A stretch of DNA of 64,000 bases from an uncultured Bacteroidia bacterium (GCA_902780455.1 CACZFO010000003.1:1-64000), one strand, 5' to 3'. Shown: positions 50,321 through 60,117, numbered from the stretch's first letter. Numbers and translations: made by a program. The notes: generated from the sequence alone by a model not told the origin.

Positions 50321-51735
50321 GACCTGTCGTCCAGAGAATAAAGACTGAACTTGAAGACTATGCCGCCTCCCTCTTTTTCGGAGGCGGTTATCGTTCCCTT
50401 GTGGAAGGCTACGGCATTCTTGACTATGGCCAGGCCAAGCCCGCTGCCGCCGGTCTTCCTGGTACGGCCTTCCTCAATCCTGTAGAACCTCTCAAAAATC
50501 CTCTGCAGGGCTTCGGGCGGAACTCCCTTCCCCGTGTCGGAATAGGTGAAATTGATCTTGTAGCCGCCGTCTCCTGAAACCTGGTCTATGCCTGCATCCA
50601 GGGTAATTTCTATATTGTCTCCTCCATGCTCTATGGAATTGTCTATCAGGTTCTTGAACAACGAGTAGATAAGGTCGTAGCTGCCGTTTATCCTCAGACG
50701 GCTGCTGATCCTGCTGTTGAAGACGATGCCATGCTTTTCCAGTTTATATCCTATCTCCTCCAGTATGGCATCCAGACACTCCTTGATGTTCACGTTATCA
50801 ACCTTGTACAGGTTCTCTGAAGACATGCTCTCCGAGGCCTCGTCCAGTTTGTTCAGGGTGGATACCTCGTTTACAAGGTCAGACAGCCTCAGGGCTTGGG
50901 AATAGGCTTTGGATACAAACTTCCTCATCTGCTGGGCGGTCATGTCCTCAGACTCCATGATGGTTTCAAGGTAGGCCCTTACTCCGGTAATCGGCGTCTT
51001 GAGTTCATGGGCGATGTTATGGCTCATCTGCTGCTTGTATTTCTTGGCCACTTCCAGCTGGTTGAATGTGCTGGCAATCTCCCTTCCGACATCGCCGAGC
51101 TCATCATTCTCAAAATCTATCAGCGACAGTTTGCTGCCGTCTTCCTTTATGGCGCTGACGAGTTCGCTGTAGGTTTTCAGCGGTTTGTACAGGCGGCGCA
51201 GGATATATATGAATGAAACTATCAGGGCACCAAGTAGTATCGCGATGAGAATGAAGAAATTATTGTCTTTCTCCAACTGTGCCGGGCGGCTCATCCTGAA
51301 TTTGGAATAAGACCTGACATAGAGGTTGCCCGCCTTTCTGGCATAGTACAGATATTCCACGTCCGGTTCCGCCACAGCGCTCCTGAGTGCGCTTCCATCC
51401 ACTCCCCTGGAGGCGGTGGCTATTTCAGAAAGTGAGAGTATGTTGTCCGGAATGGAGATGTCTTTCTGGCGTGAATCGTATAGAACCCTGCCGGACGTAT
51501 CTGCAAGGGTGAAGCCGAATCCGTCAGGAAGGGCGATAGTCTGGGGATCCTTGCCTTCTGCCAGGGAATCAAGCACCTGGGAAATAGCTCCCTTAAGTTC
51601 TCCCTGAAGGGCGGAAATGCTGTATCCACGGCTCTGTCTAGACACGTAAAGTACAAAGAAAAGAGCCAGCAGGGCAAGCAGTATCAGAAGGTAGATAACC
51701 AGCCGGTAACGATATTTCAGCTTGAGTTTTTTCAT
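50317..51735 (-). CDS. Sensor histidine kinase
   Basis: 472 residues. Two membrane helices (about 10-30 and 165-190) flank a periplasmic sensing region; a HAMP-like linker follows. H-box SHNIAHELKTPITGVRAYL with the phospho-His, N-box SLFKNLIDNSIEHGG, G-boxes SDTGKGVPPEA and GGSGLGLAIVKN. The start at 51735 overlaps the response-regulator stop by 4 bases, so kinase and regulator are coupled. PhoR-like layout; signal unknown. Confidence 0.92.
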   Translation of the reverse strand: MKKLKLKYRYRLVIYLLILLALLALFFVLYVSRQSRGYSISALQGELKGAISQVLDSLAEGKDPQTIALPDGFGFTLADTSGRVLYDSRQKDISIPDNILSLSEIATASRGVDGSALRSAVAEPDVEYLYYARKAGNLYVRSYSKFRMSRPAQLEKDNNFFILIAILLGALIVSFIYILRRLYKPLKTYSELVSAIKEDGSKLSLIDFENDELGDVGREIASTFNQLEVAKKYKQQMSHNIAHELKTPITGVRAYLETIMESEDMTAQQMRKFVSKAYSQALRLSDLVNEVSTLNKLDEASESMSSENLYKVDNVNIKECLDAILEEIGYKLEKHGIVFNSRISSRLRINGSYDLIYSLFKNLIDNSIEHGGDNIEITLDAGIDQVSGDGGYKINFTYSDTGKGVPPEALQRIFERFYRIEEGRTRKTGGSGLGLAIVKNAVAFHKGTITASEKEGGGIVFKFSLYSLDDRS

Positions 51736-52520
51736 CTGTCCTGAGGGTGGATGCAATAGCCGAAGCCCGAACGGTTCTGGATAAGTTCTCCGGCGGGTCC
51801 CAGTTTTTTCCTCAGCCTTGCAATATGGACATCAACCGTCCTGTTAAGAACGAACCCGTCGTTCTTCCAGACATGCTTGAGAATATCCTCCCTTGAGAAG
51901 ATTTCTCCACCTCCACGGGCCAGAAGCAAAAGGATTTCAAGCTCCTTGCGGGTAAGCATCACTTCCTGGCCGTCTACCTCCACATGATTTGAAACGGAGT
52001 CTATTACAAGTCTGCCGAAGTTGAACTTTGTCTGAGCGGATGACTTTTCCTCCTCCGGATTGGCCTGGACATCATTCGTAGTGGAAACACGGGTCCATGC
52101 GGATGGGCCGGATGAAGCATCAACCGCATTGAGCCGGCCGGACCTGGTGAGCACGGCCCCTACCCTGGCCACTACCTCATTCACCGAGAAAGGTTTGGAA
52201 ATGTAGTCGTCTCCGCCTGTGGAAAAACCTTTGAGAATGTCTTCTTCCGTGTCAAGAGCCGTAACAAAAATAATCGGGATGCTGCTCTTGTAGTCTTCCC
52301 TCAAGAGCTTGGCTAGTTTCAGGCCGCTGATGCCTCCCAGCATTATGTCCAGCAGCATGAGGTCGAACTTCTCGGATGAAAACAAAGACAGAGCCTCTTC
52401 TGCTCCGAGCACGCACTTGACTTTGTAGCCCGCCTTCTCAAGATTGTACTGCAGTATCTCGCAGATATCTTCTTCGTCGTCGACTACCAGGATCTTTGCC
52501 TTGTGTAATGCCTCTTCCAT
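51732..52520 (-). CDS. OmpR/PhoB-family response regulator
   Basis: 262 residues from the ATG at 52520; a TTG at 52541 overlaps the promoter and is rejected. Receiver domain with acidic VDDEED, phospho-Asp in LMLLDIMLG, Lys in SKPFS. A long linker of about 50 residues (about 125-175), rich in Ser, Asp and Gly, precedes the winged-helix DNA-binding domain (RKELEILLLLARGGGEIFSR). The linker is longer than usual for PhoB-type proteins. Confidence 0.92.
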   Translation of the reverse strand: MEEALHKAKILVVDDEEDICEILQYNLEKAGYKVKCVLGAEEALSLFSSEKFDLMLLDIMLGGISGLKLAKLLREDYKSSIPIIFVTALDTEEDILKGFSTGGDDYISKPFSVNEVVARVGAVLTRSGRLNAVDASSGPSAWTRVSTTNDVQANPEEEKSSAQTKFNFGRLVIDSVSNHVEVDGQEVMLTRKELEILLLLARGGGEIFSREDILKHVWKNDGFVLNRTVDVHIARLRKKLGPAGELIQNRSGFGYCIHPQDR

Positions 52521-52538
52521 AATCTTGATATTGTTTGA

Positions 52539-52546
52539 CAAAGGTA
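52539..52546 (-). promoter_or_regulatory. -7 box TACCTTTG for the two-component operon
   Basis: Minus-strand TACCTTTG, 18 bases upstream of the regulator ATG at 52520. Confidence 0.6.
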
Positions 52547-52595
52547 ATATTTTTATTATTTTAGTGCCCTGTATTATGCATACAGCTGTTGTTAT

Positions 52596-53195
52596 ATGAC
52601 ATATAAGAAGAAAGAATTGTTCACGCCGGAAACCACCCGGGCCCTGGCAGAAAACTACAAGCAGATATTAGGACTGATCGGAGAAGACCCAAACCGTGAA
52701 GGACTTCTCAAAACCCCTGAAAGAGTTGCCAAGAGCATGCAGTTCCTCACCCACGGCTATCAGGTTGATCCGGTTGCCATACTCAAGTCTGCCATGTTCA
52801 AGGAAGAGTATCAGCAGATGGTCCTGGTCAAGGACATCGAGCTTTATTCCATGTGCGAGCACCACATGCTCCCTTTCTACGGAAAGGCCCATGTCGCCTA
52901 CATTCCTAACGGATACATAACCGGCCTGAGCAAGATACCGAGAGTGGTTGACGCCTTTGCCCGCAGGCTGCAGGTACAGGAGAGGCTGACGGTTCAGATC
53001 AGAGACTGCATCCAGAAGACCCTAAAGCCACTGGGAGTGGCAGTGGTAATAGAGGCCGCCCACATGTGCATGCAGATCAGGGGCGTACAGAAGCAGAACT
53101 CGGTAACCACCACATCCGCCTTCACCGGCGCATTCCTGAACAACCGCAAGACAAGAGAAGAATTCCTCAGACTGATAGGCTCTTCTCTTCACTGA
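52596..53195 (+). CDS. folE: GTP cyclohydrolase I
   Basis: 199 residues. Converts GTP to dihydroneopterin triphosphate, first step of folate or queuosine-type pterin synthesis. Zinc and catalytic motif [19 protein letters not shown], and [19 protein letters not shown]. It is the first gene of a short run with mqnB, an ABC ATPase and the adenosyltransferase. The leader shows no riboswitch. Confidence 0.97.
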   Translation: MTYKKKELFTPETTRALAENYKQILGLIGEDPNREGLLKTPERVAKSMQFLTHGYQVDPVAILKSAMFKEEYQQMVLVKDIELYSMCEHHMLPFYGKAHVAYIPNGYITGLSKIPRVVDAFARRLQVQERLTVQIRDCIQKTLKPLGVAVVIEAAHMCMQIRGVQKQNSVTTTSAFTGAFLNNRKTREEFLRLIGSSLH

Positions 53196-53245
53196 CATTA
53201 CCGGTAACTTAACCATAACCACTAAAACAAAGGATTTTGGACTAT

Positions 53246-53962
53246 ATGAGAATTTTGATTTGTGCTGCAGAGCAGGAAGAACTGGACTGTGCAATCCAGG
53301 CCCTTAGGCTTTATGAAAGCAAGATAGCCGGAAAGGCACAGGTTGATTTCATGCTTACCGGAATAGGCAGCACTTCTACCTGTTACAAGGTTACCAAGAA
53401 ACTGGTGGAAGCGGAAGCGGAAGGAAACAGATATGCACTTGCCGTGAACATAGGCATAGCCGGCAGCTACGACCTGGAAAAGTTTCCGGTAGGGAGCACA
53501 GCACTGGTTGAGAAAGAACACTTTGGAGACGTGGGTTTCATGACAGCCCTGGGCTTTCAGACTCTCTTTGATTCCAAAACCCTTGATGCCAACATGTTCC
53601 CCTTCAAGGACGGAGCGTTGGAGATGCTACCCCTGCCGGAGTATTTCAACGATATAGCAAATACTTACAAGAGAGCGACCGGAGTAACCACCCAGACTAT
53701 AACAGGAGACCAGAAAACCGTGGAGAGCCTCATAAAGAAATACTCCCCTCAGATTGAAACCATGGAAGGGGCCGCCTTCTTCTATGTATGCCTCAACGAA
53801 TATGTCAAATTCATCCAGATAAGAAGCGTATCAAACAAGGTTGGAGAAGAGGACACCGCCAAGTGGGATACTCCCAAAGCTCTGGCATCGCTGAAGGAAG
53901 CCCTAAAGGAATTCTTCCGCCAGTTTGTGGAGAACCAGCATAAAGGCCTTGCCCAAGTTTAG
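53246..53962 (+). CDS. mqnB: Futalosine hydrolase
   Basis: 238 residues from the ATG at 53246; a TTG at 53237 is less likely. Nucleoside-phosphorylase fold with [17 protein letters not shown] and the active-site [12 protein letters not shown]. Cleaves futalosine to dehypoxanthine futalosine, which marks the futalosine route to menaquinone. Related family members hydrolyse other nucleosides, but the length and motifs fit MqnB. The other mqn genes are not in the window. Confidence 0.85.
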   Translation: MRILICAAEQEELDCAIQALRLYESKIAGKAQVDFMLTGIGSTSTCYKVTKKLVEAEAEGNRYALAVNIGIAGSYDLEKFPVGSTALVEKEHFGDVGFMTALGFQTLFDSKTLDANMFPFKDGALEMLPLPEYFNDIANTYKRATGVTTQTITGDQKTVESLIKKYSPQIETMEGAAFFYVCLNEYVKFIQIRSVSNKVGEEDTAKWDTPKALASLKEALKEFFRQFVENQHKGLAQV

Positions 53963-53973
53963 AGGAGAAGAGT

Positions 53974-54705
53974 ATGGAAGAGAATAACACCCGGCCTGAA
54001 GTCATAAGGATTGAGAACCTGCACAAGACGTACATCCTGGGGTCACAGAAAGTCAATGCCCTGGACGGTGTTTCAATGTCTATAAACAAGAACGATTACA
54101 TTGCAATCATGGGACCTTCCGGCAGCGGAAAATCAACCATGATGAACATACTGGGCTGCCTTGACACTCCCACCAGCGGACGTTACATCCTGGGCGGAAC
54201 CGATGTCAGCCAGATGGAGGATTCCCTTCTTGCCGAGGTAAGGAACAAGCAGATAGGTTTTGTCTTCCAGTCTTTCAACCTGCTTCCAAAATACAGCGCA
54301 CTGGAAAACGTGGCCCTGCCCCTGATCTACTGCGGCACTCCTGAGAAGACCAGGACCGAGCTGGCCACCAAGGCTTTGGACACAGTCGGGCTTTCAGACA
54401 GGATGGACCACAAGCCCAGCGAACTCTCCGGAGGCCAGCGCCAGAGAGTGGCCATTGCAAGGGCCATAATTAACAACCCTACTATCATACTTGCAGACGA
54501 GCCTACCGGTAACCTCGATACCAAAACTTCCGTGGAAATAATGAACATCTTCGAGAAGATTTACCGCCAGGGCAACACCATCATTATAGTTACCCATGAA
54601 GAAGATATCTCCAGGTTTGCAAGAAGGATAGTCCGCCTCAGAGACGGCAAGATCGAGAGCGATACCATCAACCCGCACCCTACCCTTTCTGACAGAACTT
54701 TATGA
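53974..54705 (+). CDS. MacB/LolD-type ABC transporter ATPase
   Basis: 243 residues. Walker [11 protein letters not shown]-loop VFQSFNLLP, signature [10 protein letters not shown], Walker [12 protein letters not shown], switch His in VTHEED. This group works with MacB/LolCE-type permeases; none is encoded next to it. It starts 11 bases after mqnB and ends 13 bases before the adenosyltransferase gene. Confidence 0.92.
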   Translation: MEENNTRPEVIRIENLHKTYILGSQKVNALDGVSMSINKNDYIAIMGPSGSGKSTMMNILGCLDTPTSGRYILGGTDVSQMEDSLLAEVRNKQIGFVFQSFNLLPKYSALENVALPLIYCGTPEKTRTELATKALDTVGLSDRMDHKPSELSGGQRQRVAIARAIINNPTIILADEPTGNLDTKTSVEIMNIFEKIYRQGNTIIIVTHEEDISRFARRIVRLRDGKIESDTINPHPTLSDRTL

Positions 54706-54718
54706 TAAAACATATACT

Positions 54719-55297
54719 ATGAAAATTTACACAAAAACCGGAGACCAAGGCACAACCTCACTGGTAGGAGGAAAGAGAGTTTTCAAGAACGATCCCAGAG
54801 TGGAAGCCTACGGAGATGCCGATGAACTGATTTCATATCTCGGACTTATCATTGCCGAAAGCGAAAACCCGGCCAATACCGCCGGTATGGCTACCAGAAT
54901 CAGAAAGGACATTCTTAGAATCCAGCAGACAATGATGTGCGTATCAGCCTTTCTGGCCATGCCTGAAGAAGGCACCGGCAAGAAGCTCAAACCTTTGGAG
55001 GAGTCTGAAATAGAATTCCTTGAAAAGGGTATAGACGAGATGACAGGCCAGATGCCTCCGCAGAAAGCCTTCGTGATACCCGGAAAACCCCGCCAGGCAG
55101 CCCTTTGCCATGTGGCAAGGACAGTCTGCCGCAGGGTAGAAAGACGCTGCGTCAACATCCACTCCACAAATGAAGACCTGGAGCAGAATCTCACCAAGTG
55201 CAAAAAATACATTAACCGCCTGAGTGACTATCTTTTCACATTGGCACGGTTTTTCTGTACGATTACCAACACACCGGAAGAATTCTGGTTACCATAA
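54719..55297 (+). CDS. Cob(I)alamin adenosyltransferase, PduO type
   Basis: 192 residues. MKIYTKTGDQGTTSLVGGKRV is the ATP-binding N-terminus of PduO-type enzymes; the body is the helical bundle with RRVERRC near the C-terminus. It makes adenosylcobalamin from reduced cobalamin and ATP. The product is the coenzyme needed by the methylmalonyl-CoA mutase at 23422-27435. Confidence 0.95.
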   Translation: MKIYTKTGDQGTTSLVGGKRVFKNDPRVEAYGDADELISYLGLIIAESENPANTAGMATRIRKDILRIQQTMMCVSAFLAMPEEGTGKKLKPLEESEIEFLEKGIDEMTGQMPPQKAFVIPGKPRQAALCHVARTVCRRVERRCVNIHSTNEDLEQNLTKCKKYINRLSDYLFTLARFFCTITNTPEEFWLP

Positions 55298-55327
55298 AAA
55301 AAATGGTTGCAGAACAGAAAATGTTAT

Positions 55328-55335
55328 TATATTTG
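55328..55335 (+). promoter_or_regulatory. -7 box TATATTTG for the DUF2795 gene
   Basis: Lies 60 bases upstream of the ATG at 55396, with a TTG about 18 bases further upstream as -33 candidate. Confidence 0.6.
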
Positions 55336-55395
55336 CAGCCCATTTCAGAGGAGATGGCCTAAAAGGCCTTTGAATCTAGTTAATTTGTACAAAAG

Positions 55396-55617
55396 ATGTA
55401 TTGGACATTAGAGCTTGCATCAAAATTGGAAGATGCACCTTGGCCAGCCACCAAAAGTGAATTGCTGGACTACGCTGTCCGTTCCGGCGCTCCGGACGAG
55501 GTAATCGAGAACCTCAATGACATTGAAGATGAGGAGGAAGTGTTTGACAGCATCGAAGATTTGTGGCCAGACTATCCAAGCAAGGAAGACTTTTTCTTCA
55601 ACGAGGACGAGTACTAG
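55396..55617 (+). CDS. DUF2795 small acidic protein
   Basis: 73 residues. MYWTLELASKLEDAPWPATKSELLDYAVRS fits the DUF2795 fold, followed by an acidic tail (EDEEEVFDSIEDLWPDY). Widespread in Bacteroidota as a short conserved gene with its own promoter; no function is established. It is complete and well bounded by promoter and terminator. Confidence 0.88.
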   Translation: MYWTLELASKLEDAPWPATKSELLDYAVRSGAPDEVIENLNDIEDEEEVFDSIEDLWPDYPSKEDFFFNEDEY

Positions 55618-55665
55618 CCTGAACTGAGGTTGAAAAAACCTCACAAACGATTGGGAATTAAGAAG

Positions 55666-55702
55666 AAGAGACAGGAAGTCATTTACCTGTCTCTTTCTTT
55701 TT
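55666..55702 (+). terminator. Terminator of the DUF2795 gene
   Basis: 10-bp stem AAGAGACAGG / CCTGTCTCTT with a 10-base loop, followed by TTCTTTTTT. A shorter hairpin (GAGGTT/AACCTC) precedes it right after the stop codon. Confidence 0.85.
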
Positions 55703-55782
55703 TCATACTAAAGGCCACCCTTTAGGGTAATTTTACTCTACTTGAGCAGCGTATGTACTTAACCTAATAGATCACTGCTTTG

Positions 55783-55813
55783 AAAAAGAGGACGACAAAA
55801 ATCTGCCGTCCTC
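55783..55813 (-). terminator. Terminator of the PepSY gene
   Basis: On the minus strand GAGGACG / CGTCCTC stem (7 bp, loop of 12) followed by TTTTT, 35 bases past the PepSY stop codon. Confidence 0.75.
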
Positions 55814-55848
55814 GTGAAACACACCTATTTAACTAACTTTCAACCATG

Positions 55849-57345
55849 TTATTCTTTGGCTCTTTTCCGTCTTTTCCTTCTGAAAAGGCGTATGACATAT
55901 TTCACTCCAAGGACAACGCCTGTCAATGAAACAAACGCTCCTCCCAGAAGCAGGACCCACATGACTACGGTCCAGGCTCCCCTTCTTCCGTCGAAAATCT
56001 TGTACCTGAGGCTGTGGAATCCCTGATACAGCTGGAACTGCCACTTGGAATGAGTGTTGAAACTTCTGGAGTTTCCGCTGCACGGATCTATGTAATAAAC
56101 GTTTCTGTCTTTGTTGTCAACCTGGATCTTCCATACAGGAAGCGGCAGTTTTCCCTTAAGGTCCAGATAGTAGCTGTCATACTCTTCCATCAGGCTCAAC
56201 GATACGCCCTCACCTGGATGCACAGCCTCGACAACCGTCCTGACCTCGGCGCTGTCCAGATAGAGCTTTTCTGCGACCTGAGGCACAGAAGCATCTATGC
56301 ACCGGCTTTCACCGTCAGAAAGCTGTATCTGGTAGAATGGATGGGATCCGAAGCTCTTCCACTCAACCTTGGTGATCCGCCCAGGATTACGGCTGAGAAG
56401 ATCAGAAAGGCTCAGACGGTATCTTTGGAAATCTGTCATCCCGGTGCCAAGCGCCTCCCTTGAGTCATACTGCTTGTGCTCCCGTCCCAGCCATTCCGGG
56501 ATCTGGGTCAGGGAATACATGCCACTCAATATCCAGGTGAGCAGGAATATCCCGAAAACAGTGCCGAACACATGATGCCATCTGTACCACTTCTTCTTGT
56601 AAGGGCTCCTGAGACCGTTGCCTTTCCTGGCAGAGATACGGAAAGAGCTCACAGCCATCCAGAAACCTGAAAGCAGCATTATGATACCGAATACGGAAAG
56701 CCAGATAATCAAAGACTTCCAACCTTCAACATCTTGCCTGATCCAGGTGAAATACACCCAATGAGGAATCGCTCCCGCCCAAGCCCAGATCCTCTCGGAC
56801 CTTGTGGTCTGCTGGAGGACTTCCCTGGACTTTGATGATATGTATATCTGTGTCCTGTCCTCATCGCTGAAGTAAAACTTGTAGATCGGAAAATCCTCCT
56901 TGAGCCTTCCGAAAGGAATCCACTGTTCCAGGGAATAAAGGGTATCTATCTTTTCCACAGGGGAAGAACACCACAGAGACGCTACACGGAATATGCTTTC
57001 TTTCTCGTCAAGAACCTTGTATTCAGAACTGTCTGCAAGCAATTCGGTCCTTTTCCCATATCCGGAACCAATCTCATACCGTGTCTGCCCAAGATATCGC
57101 CACAAAGAAGCGGAACGGACGGAATCCATTCCGATTCCGTTTTTCAGGGCGATACTGTCCAATGGCAACGTGTCATATCCAAGAGGCTCAAACCTGGCAA
57201 GTTTTTCCTCCCTGCTGGCGGAAGGGAATCTGTGGTATATCATCACGATTCCAGTGACAAACCACATCAGGAAGAGGATACTGAGCAATGTGCCCAGTAT
57301 CCTGTGTACAGTCCTGAATATCTTGTCCAAGTATTTAGAAAGCAT
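55849..57345 (-). CDS. PepSY-associated membrane protein
   Basis: 498 residues from the ATG at 57345, which lies inside the receptor gene's 3' end (11-base overlap). Four membrane segments: about 13-38, 205-230, 255-280, 465-490, with PepSY-type periplasmic domains between. His residues at helix ends (HRF, WYRWHHVFG) resemble the heme-binding inner-membrane iron reductases that accompany siderophore receptors. As it is coupled to a riboswitch-controlled receptor, a role in reducing or releasing the imported metal or corrinoid is inferred. Confidence 0.8.
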   Translation of the reverse strand: MLSKYLDKIFRTVHRILGTLLSILFLMWFVTGIVMIYHRFPSASREEKLARFEPLGYDTLPLDSIALKNGIGMDSVRSASLWRYLGQTRYEIGSGYGKRTELLADSSEYKVLDEKESIFRVASLWCSSPVEKIDTLYSLEQWIPFGRLKEDFPIYKFYFSDEDRTQIYISSKSREVLQQTTRSERIWAWAGAIPHWVYFTWIRQDVEGWKSLIIWLSVFGIIMLLSGFWMAVSSFRISARKGNGLRSPYKKKWYRWHHVFGTVFGIFLLTWILSGMYSLTQIPEWLGREHKQYDSREALGTGMTDFQRYRLSLSDLLSRNPGRITKVEWKSFGSHPFYQIQLSDGESRCIDASVPQVAEKLYLDSAEVRTVVEAVHPGEGVSLSLMEEYDSYYLDLKGKLPLPVWKIQVDNKDRNVYYIDPCSGNSRSFNTHSKWQFQLYQGFHSLRYKIFDGRRGAWTVVMWVLLLGGAFVSLTGVVLGVKYVIRLFRRKRRKRAKE

Positions 57346-59686
57346 ACTGAACAGAAAGTGTATAGTTTCTTGGCTGGCTTGGAACCATCTGGTTGCCAAG
57401 TGACTGGTTGAAATACTTCTCGTTGAAGAGGTTCTTGATGTTCAACCCGAGCCTGATGCCGTTCTTGAGGTTGTAGCTGAAACCGATGTTGGTCAGCCAG
57501 TATGAATCAAACCAGGTAGTGTTGGTGGCATTGCGGTAAACCTTGTCCTGGAAATCAACGTCAAAGTTCACGCCAAAACCCTTCAGGACTCCGGAAGGAA
57601 TCACATAGTCTCCCATCACAAAGAAAGTGTTCTTAGGGATTCTGGCGTATTGCTTTCCCTTGGTGGCGTCGGAGTCCATATACTTGTTCTTAGCCATCTC
57701 CTTGACCTTTGCGTCTGTGTAGGCGTAGCCGGCGGTCAATACCATTCCAGTTACCGGAATATATGAAACTTCCACGTCAAATCCCTGTGAACGCATCTTG
57801 CCCACCTGTCCAACTACATTCTTCTCAAGTGTTTCTCCATCTATCACATCACCCTTGGAAGCTATGTTCCTTGTCATGTTGTACTTGTTGATGAGGAAGA
57901 GGGAGAAATCGGCCCTGAGTTTGCTGCTGATTTCATAGCGTGCACCAATCTCAAACTGTCCGCCCTTTTCCGGCTTGAATACTTCCTTGCCGTCCTCCGG
58001 CGTAAAGATTTTGCCGTCACGGTCAACATAGATGGTGTTGTCGTTGTAGAAAGTGCGTATAGGCTTGAAATATGTGCCGTAGGAAGCAAACAGCGAGAGG
58101 TCTTCAACAGGAAGGTAAACCACTCCCGTCTTGAAAGTGAAGGCACCTGTCTTGAGCTTTGAATACTTGTCGGAATCCACGTGGCCGTATTTCCTGCCGC
58201 CGTTTATGACGTCTATTCCGGAAGCTCTCTTGAAACTGTATGTGTCATATCTTCCGGCTACCATGAACTTCCACTTGCTTGTGAGATCCATCACATCGTG
58301 GAAATAAAAGCCCAGCATCCTGGTGAACTGTGGAGTAGCCTTGCTGAATTTGGTATCCATCCAGCCGATGCTGTGAGGGTTGTAGGTTGTTCCGTGGCCG
58401 GTGAGTCCTGGACCTACGACATCATCCCCTCTGGAACCGAAAAGATAACCAGAATAAGAAACCCTGTCAAGATAAATGAAGGTATTGCCACCCATGAAGT
58501 TATGGACGACGCTTCCTGTGCGGAACTTGCCGCTGAGCTCTATCTGGTTGTTGACGGTCTTTGCCATGTGGGAGAATCGCAGAGGATAACCGTAGTAGAG
58601 AGAATCCAGGCTGATGTAAGTGCGTACACCCGGCTTGGCCTCATAATACCAAGGGTATATCGGTTTGCTGCTGGTCAGATAGTCCAGCTCCTCGGTTGAG
58701 AAATAGTCTATATCGTCGTTCGTGTAGGAAATGTTCTCAGTCAGTTTCAGATTGTCGTTGAACCTGTGAACCCATTTTGCGGAAACATTCCAGTTACGGT
58801 TGTACATTTCGTCAGACTCGCTGTTATATCTCCATTTGCGGTCCAGGCCCGGAAGCATATCGTTCTTTTTGAGATAAAGCTTCTCGGTTGCTGCATCATA
58901 GATGTCTGCAGTCATAAGGGCAGGAAGGCCTATTTCAGTTGCATAGAAATCATTCCCTCCACCAAACCTGACTTCTACCATATCATTTCTTCCGAAATCT
59001 CCGCCAAGAGCAAAGTAGCCTGAAAGCCTGCGGATACGGTTGTCTCTCCAGCCGTCCTGGTTCTGGTAGTTGAAGCTTGCCTGGTAATTTACCGGACCAA
59101 GCAGTTTGCCGCCAAAGGCCATCCTTGCGTTGGTCGTGTACCAGCTGCCATAGGAAATCTTGGCAAACATATGCTGCTGGGCAGATGGTGCTTTCCTTAC
59201 GATGTTGATTACGCCACCAACTGCACTGGAGCCATAGAGAACAGAAGACGGGCCTTTGAGAAGCTCTATCTTCTCAACTGCTGAAAGATCCATGAAAGGA
59301 TATGAGTTGTCTATAGCGGAACGTTCGTCCCTGACACCGTCCACCATAATTACAGAATGGTCAAAACCCCTGATCTGCATCTGCTGGAAAGCGCCATAGG
59401 AAGTCTGGATCCTGACTCCAGGAAGGAACTTGACAGCTTCCTGTATGTCTGAGATGTCTCTGTTTACAATAGCCGTGGACTGGACAGATGAAACGGCAAC
59501 TGGAATGAACTTTAACGGTACGTCAATCTTGAGAACCTGCTGCTTGGACTTGTTGTAGTCAGTTACATAGAGTTCCCTCAAAGCATAGGTAGTATCTTTT
59601 TCGGTGCTGCCCGCTCCAGTATTCTGGGCATAGACTGAGCATACACCGGCAACTACACATGCGAAAGAAAGTAAAATCTTCCTCAT
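57335..59686 (-). CDS. TonB-dependent receptor under B12 riboswitch control
   Basis: 783 residues. Signal peptide (to about residue 21), plug domain (VSSVQSTAIVNRDISDIQEAVKFLPG..., GPSSVLYGSSAVGGVINIVRK) and a long barrel ending NYTLSVQYAF. By plug motifs it resembles siderophore receptors of the FhuE/FpvA type more than classical BtuB. However, a cobalamin riboswitch lies just upstream, so it likely takes up cobalamin, cobinamide or a related corrinoid, or cobalt chelates. It is coupled by overlap to the PepSY gene. Confidence 0.88.
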   Translation of the reverse strand: MRKILLSFACVVAGVCSVYAQNTGAGSTEKDTTYALRELYVTDYNKSKQQVLKIDVPLKFIPVAVSSVQSTAIVNRDISDIQEAVKFLPGVRIQTSYGAFQQMQIRGFDHSVIMVDGVRDERSAIDNSYPFMDLSAVEKIELLKGPSSVLYGSSAVGGVINIVRKAPSAQQHMFAKISYGSWYTTNARMAFGGKLLGPVNYQASFNYQNQDGWRDNRIRRLSGYFALGGDFGRNDMVEVRFGGGNDFYATEIGLPALMTADIYDAATEKLYLKKNDMLPGLDRKWRYNSESDEMYNRNWNVSAKWVHRFNDNLKLTENISYTNDDIDYFSTEELDYLTSSKPIYPWYYEAKPGVRTYISLDSLYYGYPLRFSHMAKTVNNQIELSGKFRTGSVVHNFMGGNTFIYLDRVSYSGYLFGSRGDDVVGPGLTGHGTTYNPHSIGWMDTKFSKATPQFTRMLGFYFHDVMDLTSKWKFMVAGRYDTYSFKRASGIDVINGGRKYGHVDSDKYSKLKTGAFTFKTGVVYLPVEDLSLFASYGTYFKPIRTFYNDNTIYVDRDGKIFTPEDGKEVFKPEKGGQFEIGARYEISSKLRADFSLFLINKYNMTRNIASKGDVIDGETLEKNVVGQVGKMRSQGFDVEVSYIPVTGMVLTAGYAYTDAKVKEMAKNKYMDSDATKGKQYARIPKNTFFVMGDYVIPSGVLKGFGVNFDVDFQDKVYRNATNTTWFDSYWLTNIGFSYNLKNGIRLGLNIKNLFNEKYFNQSLGNQMVPSQPRNYTLSVQYAF

Positions 59687-59744
59687 ATGAAAAAAGTGAT
59701 AAAATTATTAATCCAGTTCCTTGCCCGGGAACTTGTGTTAACTG

Positions 59745-59922
59745 CGGAGTTCTGGCAGGTCTCCTGACTCTATCCTGGGGGCCTTCCCATTTCAGATGAA
59801 ACAGTGGCTAGATTCCCAAAAATCCTGATGGATCGGATATTACAGTAGCGGGCACTGTTCCGGTTTCTCACCGGATTCCCTTTTAAAGTCTCAGGCCGAA
59901 AGGCCTTCGTCTCACCAAAATC
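59745..59922 (-). ncRNA. Cobalamin riboswitch
   Basis: On the minus strand: GGGAATCCGGTGAGAAACCG (near 59861-59880), CAGTGCCCGCTACTGTAA, GCCACTG with GGGAAGG, then the B12 box AGTCAGGAGACCTGCC (59754-59769), an exact consensus match. A hairpin AGTTCC/GGAACT (about 59714-59734) follows between aptamer and ATG and could be the expression platform. Adenosylcobalamin binding should switch off the receptor-PepSY operon. Confidence 0.95.
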
Positions 59923-59927
59923 CGCTG

Positions 59928-59935
59928 CAAATATA
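59928..59935 (-). promoter_or_regulatory. -7 box TATATTTG for the riboswitch transcript
   Basis: Minus-strand TATATTTG; start of transcription near 59922, leader of about 235 bases to the receptor ATG at 59686. Confidence 0.65.
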
Positions 59936-59990
59936 TAATTATTCCGTTAAAATGTAACAAACTTGTTATTTTTTTTCATCGGCGATAAGC

Positions 59991-60116
59991 ATGGGATGCG
60001 ACGAGTTCAACCTGAAGGCCGTAGACCAGGATTACGGCAAGGATGCCGAGGGCAGGCCTTCTTTTGCCGGACTTAAAGGTCTTTATACGATATTCATCAG
60101 GAAAGACAATAAATAG
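59991..60116 (+). pseudogene. Possible gene remnant of 41 codons
   Basis: Reads GCDEFNLKAVDQDYGKDAEG and continues to FIRKDNK, with codon use like the rest of the genome, unlike random sequence. It has no promoter or upstream domain and its stop abuts the stop codon of the regulator on the other strand. It may be the C-terminus of a gene lost by deletion. The source gene was not recognised. The rest of 59936-60117 shows nothing further. Confidence 0.35.
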
Positions 60117-60117
60117 T

